From Lepeophtheirus salmonis (Eukaryota > Arthropoda > Copepoda > Siphonostomatoida > Caligidae): DNA of 64,000 nt. The translations under genes were made by a program, and so were the position numbers. How positions within the stretch are numbered: the first letter of the stretch is position 1; the number at the start of each line of letters is the position of its first letter. The notes under the pieces are model-generated. The model did no database searches and was not told the DNA's origin. It was given only the letters and a program-made list of their open reading frames with translations. Where the stretch lies: NCBI RefSeq assembly GCF_016086655.4, contig NC_052131.2, forward strand, positions 9,965,940 through 10,029,939, in the 5' to 3' direction. Shown piece by piece: positions 48,230 to 61,429 of the stretch.

Positions 48230-50210
48230 TGAAATACTTGCTCATTGGATCTCTCTTTAAGAGTCGATATCCCTTAACCAGACCATAAGATTGAAAAATA
48301 ACTTCATAAATTATCAACTCACGTCGTTATATTAATATTATTGTTTTCATTTCTGAATTAATACAACATTTATTACGTCACTCAGCTCAGCCAATCAGAA
48401 TACAGAAGCTAAGCGACGCACCATTATTATCCAGATTTCGACTAAGCAATACTAATTTAATACATCATTACACTTTAAACTTCAAAGACTCGTAGGTAAA
48501 ACTGTAAAAATAAATAAGAAAGAACCTACTAGCTCGTCTGTAAAAAAGAAATTAATTAAAAATTAATCAGACAATAACAGAAAAAAAACACGAAGTGGAT
48601 CAATGAAGGGTCATCATGTTGATGTAATTTTTCAATGTTATTACCAAGGAAGGCGTGGTACAACTACTCCTTGGTTTATTGTAATAGATTGATGATAGAA
48701 AATATGTTGTTATGCAATCCAACATCATATTTTCATCCACTGCCGAGTCCATCTTCATGAGCCAGTTGCTCTCTGAGATCATGACTCAAAAACTGCTGAA
48801 CACTAAGCCTTCAGCTGCCTTACGGAAGGCGACCACCCTAAGCCAACTATAGAATAGATCAACAGAAGACTCATCTTCAATTTTACAAGGGGTATAATAT
48901 TTTTCCGGTGGGTTCAAAGTCTCATTATTTGTATATAAGGACCTTGTAGCTAATTTAAAGCGAAATGTCTTTTGTTTCGAGTTTGTGAAGGGATTTTGCA
49001 GAGTACATTCACCACTATTTAAAAAAGGGTAGTGTAGGATGATATCTTACTGATCCAAACACCTTTTTATTAAATATCTCCAGTTATTCTTAAGGAATCC
49101 TCTAGAAACAGCTCTCTTAACTCTGCAGATGATCAAATTATATATTTGGTTATACTAAATATATGTACTAAGCTTCAAGCTTGAGTGACTTAATGAGAAA
49201 GTTTTTTTTCTTTCTTATATATACAATTTCAATTCAGTCTACTTAATTACTCATATATAATTAAGTTAGATGTTTGTTCACATATATAAATATATTCCAA
49301 TAGCTTCTTCCTTCAAGGCTACAGCCATACGAGGTACAATCATTAACCTACATAAAATATGAAAACATTTCTGAATCACAGAGTAAAACTATTATATTGA
49401 TTTTTCGGTAGTTGGTATGGAAAGTTTAGTTTTATTGTGTGTGTTTTGCTCAAGAAAAATCCCTACTAATGATATTATATTATATATACATTTTACTTCT
49501 TGCGCATTTTATATTTTATTCAATAAGTATACTGCAATGGACATCTAGTGTAGAAATAAAGTATTTGATATCTTGCCAATTTTGTAAGTTTGCCTACTGG
49601 CAAAGAAAAGAGTGGTATCTAATTTTGATAATAGGTTTATTTTAATAGTGAAAGACATTGTATACATAAAAAAGAAATTCCTTACGTAAGGGCATGTAGG
49701 CCAGGGCAGTGTAAATGCGTAATGAGTCTTCCAGTACAACAATGACACATACATACATCCAAATCAACAAAGAAGTGACTCAAGAAGAGTCATGGAACGG
49801 GCTAGACAGTCTCTGGACTTCAATTCAATATAAAAGTTTTATCTGTTACAAATTTACAAAATTGGAAAAGGTTCAAATACTTATTTCCTCAACTGTAAGT
49901 TTTTGAATATTAAACAGCTGTTTGGTCATGATTTGATCATTCTAGGCTTTATTAAAGTATATTTCAGAGTTGGGGACTTGAAATGGAGACTTGCAACTCG
50001 ACTTGGAGTGAAGTTCGTATTTTGAAGACTACGACTTGACTTGATCACACAATAGAAGACTCTAGACTTGATTTAAACTTACGAACTGACTTTAACTCGA
50101 AAATCATATCAAGTTTTTAATTGGATATAAATTACTCATTCAATAACATTTTATTTTCTTTGGACTTAATCTAGATTCGATAAAAATATTGAAGATCTTG
50201 GACTTGTACT
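48230..50210. other. Intergenic stretch with promoter-like words
   Basis: No gene seen. About 48373-48400 combines a TTACGTCA half-palindrome and AGCCAATCAG (a CCAAT box), which is promoter-like but has no recognisable transcript beside it. About 48700-48890 is coding-like on the minus strand but unassigned. About 49975-50205 is densely filled with variants of GACTTG, ACTCGAC and CTTGAC words. Confidence 0.4.
49975..50205. repeat. Degenerate GACTTG/ACTCGAC-word repeat
   Basis: The words 'gacttg', 'actcgactt', 'acttgactt' and 'gactcta' recur at irregular spacing for about 230 bases. It looks like an old, scrambled short-unit tandem repeat. It stops just before the pogo-like element. Confidence 0.45.
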
Positions 50211-50213
50211 ATA

Positions 50214-51849
50214 TGGGAGACCGGTGAGGGTTGGGCCACTTTACAGTCTTTTGGGAATAATAAGTGAACAAATTATCTTACAACATTCATATTTATACTC
50301 AAGATAGATTGATATGTTCTGCACATGATTTAATCAATTAAATTTGCAGCAAAGTTACATTTCCTGAGAACATCAACATCTTGCAAGTTGGTAACAATGG
50401 ATCAACTCTCCCACAGGGTGGTGAATGTTGAGACGCCCTTCGGGAGAGTTGGGTCACCATGTTAAATACTAGTAAAATGTTATGGTTTATTAATTTATTT
50501 TTGAACTAAAAATAAATTACATTATAATTATGTACATATTGTCAGCTAACAGGTGACGACTGATATTATTAGTGTGTAACAAGCGTGTTTTTCTTTTTCT
50601 TAACAGATCTTTTTTTCAATTCTCTTTGTTTTGTTTCGATTTCGAATCAATCTCTTCTCGGAAGTGTCGGTCAAGATAGCCATTTTTTGACATTTTCTCA
50701 TGATATTTTTCTTCCGTGCAGGTACCTTTGGAATCTGCATTAACCTTTGCTGTGTAACTTTAAGTCTAGGTTCATTGGTTAGTGTGGCTGCTTGTAACTG
50801 GATGATCTATGGGTTGATCTGGCTGGGTTGCTGTGAGTGGTTCTTCTGCAACAGCTGTTTCCAACTACTCAGGAGGTTCTATTGGTTTGCAGAGAGGCAG
50901 TCTTTAACATCCAAAGGTAGGTAAGCATCATCTGGAAAGATGTCTCTCTTGAGGGGGGGGGGAATTCCAGTCGCCTGAACCCCAGCAATTACATTTGATG
51001 GAGTATCAACAACAGTGTGCGCTCTCGCTGTCAACTCCACAATTTCATAAATGTTGATTTGACGCCCTGATTGGCTAGGTCCATACACCGTTGTATCTAA
51101 TGGATGCAGACGGTGAGATGTAGGTGGAGCCAATGTTAGTATTACAATGCTATTGTCTTTTGCTGTGGTTATGGCTTTCCATAACAGATGGGACTCATGA
51201 TTTTCCATAATAACGAGGACTTGGCGGTCTTTAGAGCATCTTGTCTGACGTATGAAGAAAGGCAAGTATTGGTCAGAAAATATATCGCTGTTCATCCAAC
51301 CAGATTTGGTAGCTGCAGCCTCTGCAAAGCTCATAGAAAAGACAACATCCTTCACTGACTATAGTAGGGCTATATATGTATAGAAATAGAGTGTATATAT
51401 AGAAAATATATAGAGGAGATTATTTAAATGCGACAATTGAGAGTTGGACCACTGACCCAACTTTCTTATTGTAAATGGCCCAACTCTTACTATTTCCTGT
51501 TTGAAAGTATAACATGGAATACAGATCACTAAAAACAATCCATGGCTTAGATTTTAATCTTAAAGCATCCAGTTTTGTTTCAACCATCTACAGCTAATAA
51601 AATTACCAGCATATCATCTCAAATTTTGTTGCTCTGTTACACCTACATAATTTACTTTTCATCAAGAATTTTAGAATTTTGTAGATTGCACAGCCTACCT
51701 TTGTCTCTCATGCTTGGCTAACAAGAAGGAAAGGAAGTGACATCATACCTTACATAATTGACTGTAAATAAACGCCATGTGATTAACCAATTTCTGTAAA
51801 CATCTCATGACCCAACTCTCTCATTGGCCAGACCCTCACTGGTCTCCCC
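50214..51849 (-). mobile_element. Pogo-like DNA transposon, internally deleted
   Basis: The ends read inward as TGGGAGACCGGTGAGGGTTG on the left and GGGGAGACCAGTGAGGGTCT on the right, an inverted repeat of about 26 bp. Each end is directly flanked by TA (50212-50213 and 51850-51851), the target of pogo and Tc1/mariner elements. The motif 'GAGAGTTGGG' and its complement recur inside both ends. The interior holds the C-terminal half of a DDE transposase on the minus strand. The N-terminal DNA-binding half is deleted. The ends are still well matched, so a partner transposase might recognise them. That last point is inference. Confidence 0.85.
50600..51355 (-). pseudogene. Pogo-like DDE transposase, C-terminal half
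   Basis: The longest open piece (51355-50879, 158 residues) contains NSDIFSDQYLPFFI, VLVIMENHESHLLWKAI, NSIVILTLAPPTSHRLHPLD and TTVYGPS. This is the pogo/Tigger DDE_1 core around the second catalytic acid, normally 'DNH.SH', here ENHESH. So one catalytic Asp is replaced by Glu. Then come INIYEIVELTARAH and DIFPDDAYLPLD. Past a TAG the same frame continues as NLLSSWKQLLQKNHSQQPSQ, a second TAG, and a basic tail with AILTDTSEKRLIRNRNK before a TAA at 50602-50600. The N-terminal DNA-binding domains and the first catalytic acid are missing. After 'YGPS' about 25 residues usual in the family are deleted. It is inactive. Confidence 0.8.
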
Positions 51850-54800
51850 TAATAACTTTTTTCCCCTCTGGTATATTTTCTTGGATCTTTTAATAAAAAT
51901 GCACCTATTTAATGTGAAAGAAATACAAAATTTGTTTGTAGAACTAACAGTTTTGAACATTCCAGTAATCTGAAAAACCAAATGCTTAAGCTTTTGGGGC
52001 TAAGATAGTATTTTTTTCTCCTTCAATTTTACTATGAATATTTTTTATAAAATCAGTAAAGTTAAAAAAAAAAATAGATTTACATTATTTTTAGTAAAGT
52101 ACAACCTCATTCATTTTCTAATTCAAACTCTTGTATGATTACCATATATTTACTGCTATTAAAAAATATTATCATCAACAAATTATCACATCTCAAGATG
52201 TGATAATTGGTTGAATCCCATTGAGGGTAAAAACAACATCAGGATTATGTCATACATATTAATGTAACATTGAGACACATCATATCTACTGAGTAAAAGT
52301 TTTTGATAAAAGTTAGTCATCCATATGAAAACGAGGAAATATATTGACTTGAGGTAGGAAGGGTGGCTATGTTCCACGCGAGTAATCTTCTCCAAATAAA
52401 AATACCTGCAAACGTGAAGATATATCTATGATTGAAAACAGTAGACGATGTTTTAAAAACTCAAGAGAACTCAAACTCAATCACTGATAATTACGTTCCA
52501 AAATCAACATGGAGAATTCACATTTATTGGAATGCATTTAAACATTTACAATCAAATTATAATATAACACAATATACTCGAAAAACATTTTGTTAAACAT
52601 GTAGGCAAACGAAAATTAAAAACAGCATTATAAAATATGGCACAACCAAGTGTATTTAAAATAATAATAACATTAATTGGACGATGAACTAAGAAAAATA
52701 AAAGAGTTTAAATCTTCAATAAAACATTCACATAAAGATTAACAATATGTAAAATTCCATCGAGGTTCTTTTCTTTTACTATCCGTAATTTATAGCCTAT
52801 TTTGTGCTTTTTATAATAACTGCATCAACTCTCCCATTATTTGAATTTACAGAAAATCTTCTTTACCTAGTTGGTTATTGAATAATGCACTAACCATTTT
52901 AATAAAGCCCCCATAAATTTTATATAAAGATTGATATTCCCACAAAATATGATCATAGACAGATTTAGGATTGTTAAAGGATTTCAAAATTTTAGATTTG
53001 AAGAAAATAGTTAACTTTATTTGATATAACTTTTTATTTTTAATTTAGTGATGCCAGTATTATAAATATTTATTCGATAGGAACAGAGTGATTTGATGGA
53101 TTCGATTGGGACTTCCGACCCATCCTTTCTCCGCCCTTTTAGTTCAATGTTATTGTTTGTTTATTGGCGATGACGTATGTCTAAGGTTCATTTTATACTT
53201 TCACGTTTTGAGAAAAAAAAAAAAAAAAATAAGAATATTAATCTTTATCTATTATTATTAAATATTTTTTATGTATGCAATGCAAAGAGGACAATTTGTT
53301 ATAAAGTAATACAATTAATTATTATATATTTTATATTTCATACATATTATAAATGTAAATTAATTTGAATTAATATAATATTTCTTACATACCATAACTA
53401 TTAATTAATTAGAATCAATAAAAAATTGATTATTATATTAATCATTATTATGTTTTAAAAATAGGTTTGAATAATATACAATATAACTATTAATGAGCAA
53501 TTCAATTAAATATTCATCACGTGTATTCTTATAACATATGGGCTGCAAAGTCCCGGCCTTAACAAATAAAACTTTTTTTATGTTTGAAAATTGGCTATTT
53601 TTAAAAAAAATATTGTTCTGTTTTTATGATTCACTGTATGAAGCCGAGCCCCTGTAACATTTTTCAAGCGATTATTTTTCCCCATTAAGAAGCAGTGAAA
53701 AATAAAAACCCGATATAGTTTTTGATCCATTGTTTTGGTAATAACAAAACTAGCGGAACACTTAGTACAGTAACTCACCAACTAAAAAAAACCAGTTTGT
53801 CATGAATTTTTGACATTTTTTTAAGAGTTGTTACTAAATGAAAATGAGGTAAATAAAAAAAAATGGAGTAGGTATGTTTGAAACCTAAGCTTTTTCAGTT
53901 CATGCGTTAGTTGACTGTCTGCCTGCACAAAGACATTTAATGCTGGAGGGGAAACAACATTAACTTTAGCAAAGTTTATTGCCTCTCAGGTAGACTATTT
54001 TAGTTTAGAAAAAATGGTACTTTTGGGTCCAAATTTGTACATTTTAAGCTTCTATACGAGCCTAAATATGAGTAAAAATTGTTCGATTTATCAATTAAAA
54101 ATATTGTGAAACTTGTTTTTAATAAAAATAGGCTAAGATGTGCTCAATCATTTGCAATTTCCCTTTTTGTAAAATATAATACATTAAAATGTAACCCTTT
54201 TTTAATAGATATTCCTCCTTTTTCTTCAGAAAGGAGGAATATCGTTTTGTTTTATGTTTGATCACCTTTGAAACGGTACAAAAGGCCCAAAAAAGTAACG
54301 TCCAAACTAAAATTACTTAAGAGGCCTCAAATTTACCTAAGTCAGCTTTTTAATTTTTCCCAGAAGTCTTTGTGTATGGGGAGAAAAATATTAATCCGAA
54401 AATAGTACAGTCTAAATTGTTTACTGCCACTTTTTAATACATTTTAATTACTGTTAGTTCATATAAATGAATTGAAAATATACATATTTCATTGTTATTT
54501 TTTTTCAATTTGAATAATATGTTAAAAAGGGGGGGGGGAAATATAGATTTTCCACTACAATTACTATGCTTCAATTAAAGATTCATTTAATGTATATATA
54601 GTCAACATGATTCAATTTGGTCGTTGTTCAATTATGTAAAATTGATGTTATGAAAGTTGTTCTTGTTTCTATTATATGAACGTATTAATTTGCAGGGCCT
54701 TGATGAAAGGTCACGATCACAAGACACCAACTGATATCATGGAGAAAAGGCAGAGAGACTGGAACTCCATTTGGAGTATACTTACTTGTTTTTTCGTATT

Positions 54801-57800
54801 TCATATCTGTTATAATTACTCTTTATTTCTTAATTCTTGAGACTATTCACATGAATGACAAAGAGTAGTACAAAGGATTTGTTATGGAGTTATTTGTACG
54901 GGGAAATCCTGAAGGTTTCAGTGTAGAATTGAGGGTTGGCACTGAATTAATTTTCAGCTATTTCCTTTTTAGATACACAGTGCTTATTTGTGTGTATTAC
55001 TTTCCTCGTATAGATACTTTTAGCTAATTTAATAATACAGAGATCAATCATGCTTCAAATTAAAATGTTTACCATATTGAATGTCAGTTACATTCTTTTT
55101 ACATATCCTCATTTTTATATAATACAACGTAAACAGTTTTGCTTATACGTAATTGGAGTGTAAGTAAAGAACTAAACAGAAAAAAATGAGAATATGGAAA
55201 ATTATTAATAGGACTAATAAACAAAATTTGGAAACTTTTATTTACACAGATACGAGGGTAAGGTGAAAAGTTATTGGCCTTACATTAAAAGACTCTGAAT
55301 TTCATTTTTTTAAAATGATAATAATTTTGTACATAATATTTTTTGACATTTATACACATCATCCAGCGAACCCTTTCTTCTACTATCCTCAAAATGTCAG
55401 GTATCTTACTCATCTATTGTCCAAAAAGATAACATACACATTTTCGATGGTTCCCGGTGTGATTGTTGTTATTGGGCGACATTCAAGGGTGACATCTTCA
55501 ATGGATCTACGACCATGTTTAAATATGTTTATTGAAAGAGTTCGTGGAATCTAACTACTCAAGAAAACTAGTTGAAACTAGTTTTCGGCTAGTTTTGACG
55601 CTTACAGCCAGCCGTATACATAATTTCCCCCCGATTGCAGCACCATCTCTGTGTTATGCCGAGAATATTTTACCTTAACCTTTTAACATCAGTGTTATTC
55701 TCCATCAATCCTTTTCACACGTTCTCTAATTACTCTAATTATATGTAGAGATAAAGTTGTATAAAATATGATTTTAAAACGTGAGTGCTCTTATTTATTA
55801 TTCATTCCTATTTAAAAAAATGATAATTAATAAGGTATCTTTGCACAAGGAACACTATACATGATAGTGATGCAATGTTATTTAAGGTTAACAAGATTAC
55901 AAGGTTAGGCAACAATAATTTTGTAGGGCAAAAACAGTAAATTTATGAAGTAATCATTTCTCTTTACAGTGACGTTATTGGGTGCACTGGTTTGGGTAAA
56001 TATAATACATAACAAAAAAAATGTTGTCCTTTAAATTATTTTTATTTGGGGTCCCAATGACACCAACCGTTAGGGTAGTAAATTTTAGTGAGAACTATTT
56101 TTTTTGATGAATAACCTGGCTATAATAGTTATCTCTGTCACTAAATAAGTCGTCATAAAATTTACCATAGTTTTATGACATTCTTTCAGTTATGATTTTT
56201 ACTTTTACTGCAAATTTAGTCAATATATTCATAGATCCTTAATTACATAATATTATTTAAAATAAAAATGCTAAAGTCTTATTGGCATTTTGCAAGTCAA
56301 TTATGGAATAGGAAAAAAATGAACGTATAATTTTATCTAATTGAATAATCTAGAATTAAATTTATGATATAAAAAACTTTTTTTGGATAATAAATATATT
56401 TTAGATTTATACATATACATGTCAGTATATGTAAATATGTCCTTTTGGTTTGATTGAAACGATTATATATAATATAAAAAATGCCCTCTAGGAAAAAAAA
56501 GATCTACTCATATACGCAAGGGTATCTTTTTTTCTATAAATTTTATCAATTGAAAAAATGGTAAAGAGTATTGTTGAGACAAAAGTATTATACTAAAAAA
56601 GTTGAAGGAGTAAATAAATAAAATCCTTTTGAACTTTCCCATTGTAACCTTTTCATTTCGTTGTAGAGCTTTCATTTTGAAAATAATAGAAATATATTTT
56701 TCTATTTTGTTTCGAAGCTTTCTCAGTTGAAAAGGTTTGAGTTGTTTTTTATAATTTGCGTGACAATAAAAATATAATGCAATATATAACAATTGGAGAT
56801 TTTGACTCTAGACCTGCGATTCAACTTGGATTCTTTTAACTTAACTCATTTTTATCAAACTCCAGCAATACTACAGAGTTGAATACCATATTAGTCAAGG
56901 GCTCATTTTAACAACAAGCCTGTCTATCTAAAACACATATCAAAAAAAGAAAAGGGAAGTAAATTATATAAAATGAGAAATGTGACTTAAAATTAGGGTT
57001 AACAGCAAACATGTATACGCTCATTGTCTCATATCAAAAAATAAGTACACATACATATATTTAATTGTAAATATTACGCATTTTTGGTTTGAGAGTTTAT
57101 TTGTTGCTGGCTACCGGAATATTTTTTGATGTTCTCAAGCTGTTATTATTATTTTTTTATTTCTTGATGAGATAACATCTTAGTATTTAGTAAACACGTA
57201 TAAATGTGATGTTGGAAAAATATAGAGTAACACAAAGTTCCTGATGACTTATCTACTAAATAAATAAAGCAAATAATCATTGTTAAAACAAAGTTTGTAT
57301 GTTCGTCGACGTCTAACAACTCTGACAATATCAGGTACAAGCTCTTGTTTGAAATATATTATTGACTCTTTTTAAGGAATATTTTTTTCCACCTAGTAGT
57401 TTACCTATATTGAAAGTCAATCCTTAATTGTACTCATTACACAAGAGATTATTGATTACTTAGAAAACATCGATGACAAATCGAAGGATATATATTTTTC
57501 CTACTGGGAACGGTTTTCTTATTTTTTAACTCAGAAAGTATACTCCAGATGTTGGCCTACATACTCAATTCGATATGCCGATATTTTGCAAAGTGTGCAA
57601 TTTTTTAAAATAAAAATTTATCTTCAATGTATATCAGATCATGTTAAATAAAATCCATTAAGAAAAATTATATTCATTTAAAGAACTTGGGCAATGATTG
57701 CTTCAGGTTTTAACGCTAACAGTTATTGTATTAAAATACACGGTTCTACCCTTATGCTAAACTAATCTGATTTTTGTGCTTTAAATGAATTGACAGATTT

Positions 57801-58706
57801 GTTCTTCTTCTTTCTATGTTTTACAAATTAATTGAAATTTATTAAAATATTGGGTTGACATTGTGAAATCTGTTCATTAATTAATCAAGAAAAAGAAGAA
57901 AAATGATAATATAGTCATATTATACTCATTTTATGAAGAAATGCTAAAAGAGCCGAACTATTGATCAATCGGTCAAACAAACCAAAAGAGGATTTTTCGT
58001 AATGTCCAAAAAGTGTGAAATTTTTTAAGCTGCCACCGCAAATAGCATTTAAAGTAACATGAATTAAGTATCTCAATAAATCAAGTAGAAATAAATATAT
58101 TTTATTTTGGCATGTTAAATCATCCAAATAATTTACATGTTTTGCCGTTATTATTTTTAGTATCTATTTGTGTAACTCGTGTATGAAATAAAATAATCAT
58201 TCTGAATTTTCTTCCTTTGTTTATTTTTGTTCCAACAAGTTTTTATGTTAACGTACCGTCAGCATAATGATATTAAATTGATTTTCAATGTTTTTTTCAA
58301 TTCCTATGTTTTATTAGGTATGTAATTAAATCAATTGAATTTGTACACAAATTTATAAAGATGATCCGTCATTTCAAATCATTGTTATTTTTTTATAAGA
58401 CAAGATTTTTAAGTCATTATTATTCTGCGTATTATTTTGTTTTTCACAGATTAGTTAGTCAGAGATGGGTTTTACATTATATTATTAAAAAAACACTATG
58501 CCTTTTTTCATGAAATTCATTTTTATACGTCTTTTTTGAAAGCAAATTTAACTTAATATTTATTTCAACTTTTTACGAGAATATTTTTTATTTTGTTAAC
58601 GCTATATATTCTTTCAAAAATGTATTCAAAATAATTGGTAGATTTCATAATGTTTTTCAATTAAGTTAAAATATGTCTAAATCATATCCTTTGCATTGAA
58701 AAAGTT

Positions 58707-58763
58707 ACCGTAAAATATATATATTTTGGATGACATGACTTATTTCATGTCGCTTTTTACGGT
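58707..58763. repeat. Nested inverted repeat (hairpin)
   Basis: ACCGTAAAA at 58707-58715 pairs with TTTTTACGGT at 58754-58763. Inside it GACATGA (58732-58738) pairs with TCATGTC (58745-58751). It is a cruciform-prone structure of unknown role. Confidence 0.55.
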
Positions 58764-59344
58764 TGCGATATCCTCTAAATTGGTAAATTAAAGATTGCTT
58801 TGAGATTCTTTCTCCTTTTGCCTCATCCTCAATAGAGAGATCGTCTCATGAAGAATCCACTTACTAAGTACTAGATGTAAATCTCAAATTAATAGTAAAA
58901 AAATTGAATTAATAAATCGATAATTCACAATTTTAATTTATTTCTATAGTGGTTTGCCATTATTGTTGTGTTCCTTTAGTTTTCATTGAATTGGATCTCT
59001 CATCACTTTTTGCTGAGTCTATTTAGAATTTTAATTAAATCATTATTCTGTCCCATTACGCATGTAATATTTGGAACCTGTAAGTGAAGGCTCAAGCTAA
59101 AAATGGGGATGAAGAACTGAGAAATTACAACAGTGACATTACATCAGTTTATAAAGCCAAGGGTTTAGCTTGAATCCTTCCTTTTTGTTGCTTTGGTTAG
59201 GAGTATTCTTTTGGAAGTCATTTTTGTACTTAGATGCTTGTGGGACATCAAACTACTTGCTACTTGCAACCAAAAAATACCTTTTGGGGGTGAGGTCTTG
59301 CTTTACTTTCAGGACTCCTCTTCTGTTTGCTCTTTCTAATCATG

Positions 59345-59440
59345 GATTGCATCCTTATCTTTGATTCTAACAACATTCCATGCTTCTCCCAAGTATGCCA
59401 TGGCCACTGATTTAATGCCAAAAGCTAAAATCAGGTTCCA
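59345..59440 (-). pseudogene. Possible Tigger/pogo-like transposase C-terminal scrap
   Basis: On the minus strand one frame reads FGIKSVAMAYLGEAWNVVRI, then KDKDAIHD and a stop. In DDE_1 transposases the end of the catalytic domain has a similar '...A...I..AW..V....I...W' pattern. The piece is too short for certainty, and the neighbouring 59.05-59.34 kb is less AT-rich but not translatable. Confidence 0.25.
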
Positions 59441-60240
59441 GTTAAAACTACAAGATTATGGTTGAACAGTATCGTGCTTTAGAAACTTTTTGGCATTTAG
59501 TCATTAATTCCTGTTCCTTAGTATAATCCATCAAACAACCCTTACAATAAATCTATTAATAACCTCGCCAAAAGTTCAAATACGATGAGAACGACCCGGC
59601 GTGTATCATTATTGTCCGATAATGGTAATCTTCTCAACAAAGGCATGGGGAGAGTTGATGTTATGCATTAGCAAACTCCAGTTTATCTATCGAATTCCAA
59701 GTCACCGAAACATTTATATTAAATAATTTTCGTTGATAACATAAATAATGCAAGAGCTAATTGCTATATCGTAAAATTGTTAAATATTATAAATTATTTC
59801 TTCTTAATTGCAAAATTGTTATTGCGAGAATCTGATTCAATATTATGAAAAACACCCAAAATAGATTATATTGTCATCACCTAGACCAACAAAATTCAAA
59901 TCACGTTAATTAAAATTATATTCATCAGAGTTTGATAAAAACCTATATTAAATTGTTTTTTTATTAGTAAAAAGTGTATCTTATGTTAATTTGATAGTTT
60001 AAGGTTTTCCTAAATACATGTTAAAATAAATAAAAATATTGATTCCATATAATGCACTTATTACATATATTTCCAAACAAATTTTTTAATTATGTTTATT
60101 CAAAAACACTTTTCAATGTACCTACAAGTACATTGTTCAATTTTCCATCGAAGGAAGTATAATTTGTTTTAATAACTCGCGAAGGTATTAGAATTACATT
60201 ATAAAAAATTATGGTAAATTTAAGTAAAAAAATAAATACC

Positions 60241-60448
60241 AGGTTAATAGAATTACGAGGTTAAGTAATCATATCATCGGGCTAACCTTAGAATTTTCTT
60301 TTTGATGAAACGTACCGACTGCTGGACAAGACGCACAAATTTTGTCAAAACACACAACCAATTATATATTATAATGTCACTATTAAAAAGCGTGGTAGAA
60401 GTCAAACATCAGTCGTACACGCGTTAAGGTATAACCTTGTTAACCTTG
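60241..60448. mobile_element. MITE, copy 3 (inverted relative to 23.3-23.9 kb)
   Basis: Starts AGGTTAATAGAATTACGAGG and ends with 'TAACCTTGTTAACCTTG'. Inside, and in the opposite orientation to the copies at 23332-23923, it has 'TACCGACTGCTGG', 'TTTTGTCAAAACAC' and 'CGTACACGCG'. The TGACGTCA site of the other copies is mutated here ('atgtcac'). Confidence 0.65.
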
Positions 60449-60454
60449 AATGAA

Positions 60455-61425
60455 TTGGGATTTTTCCTTATCTTGATTTATGTTCAATATTATTTATGTT
60501 AACGCACCACATATGTTTAATGAAAATTAAATTGGGGCCACTATATGTTTTTTTATGTAAATTTTTGCAATCTTTTAGTAAAAATAATAGGGCATCTGTA
60601 TGGCTAATCAGATTTTTAGTTCAACATATCATTGAACTTATTGTTAATGAAACATTAGTTATGAATGACGGGGATCAAATTTTATCTGCATTTAAAGAAT
60701 AGTCATGGAGTATCAGATCGATTAAATGCAAATAGGTTTTTACACTACAAAAATTTAGCTTACAATAAAATATCAATTTATTTTCATTTAGGTATATTCT
60801 ATATTAACTGAGCTTAAGTCATCATTACATGGATTTTTGCTATCAAATGTAAACGATGGGTGCATGGAGGTCTAGTATAACTGAATGATTTGTAGAAAAG
60901 ATACATCTAACTTCGTTTGTTTATTTTTCTTTTTATATTACGAATACAATGGCAATTTTGATAAATTTAACCGGATTATATTGATATTTTCTATCTAAAA
61001 TTAGAACAAAATATGAATAATAAAGCTGTGAATTGTTGAAATTAAGTAAAGTGAAATAGATATATAGTTTAGGTTATCAATATTGTATTAATATATTCAT
61101 TTATGCATTCAAGTCAACATAAATAAGAAAAATTTTGATGGTGCCCAAAACCATATGTAAAGTTTTTATTCATAAAAATTATGCAAATGTGGATAAAAAA
61201 GAGTCATGAACACATGTGGGCCCGTTTTTGAGCCCCATTTTGTTTATTATAATCAAATAAGTCATTGTGAAAGAGTTGTAGATAGATATCTACCAAATGA
61301 TACTGAAACGTTTGGATTTTTTTTTAAATGAGGATTCCAATTTATCAGTGGAGTCTGCAAGAGGTGGACTGGGGGAGACGTAGCCCTTCCCAAATTAAGG
61401 GATTTTTGCTTTTTATATGAATATT
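60455..61425. other. AT-rich intergenic stretch
   Basis: A 68-codon frame at 60496-60702 has no recognisable motif. No gene is supported. About 61345-61390 is GC-richer and leads into the tandem array. Confidence 0.4.
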
Positions 61426-61429
61426 AAAT

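Larger units (their letters stand above)
51855..60235. other. Long AT-rich intergenic stretch
   Basis: No convincing gene in over 8 kb. Items seen are a run of ten G at 54529-54538 and a MITE-end-like piece 'aaggttaacaagattacaag' at about 55885. There is a hairpin at 58707-58763 and a possible transposase tail at 59345-59440 (both listed separately). A short patch at about 54694-54775 is coding-like and follows an acceptor-like 'ttaatttgcag', but has no known motif. Confidence 0.45.

Noticed and set aside
50700..50924. A plus-strand Cys/Trp-rich frame
   Set aside because: It is antisense to the C-terminal part of the pogo-like transposase.
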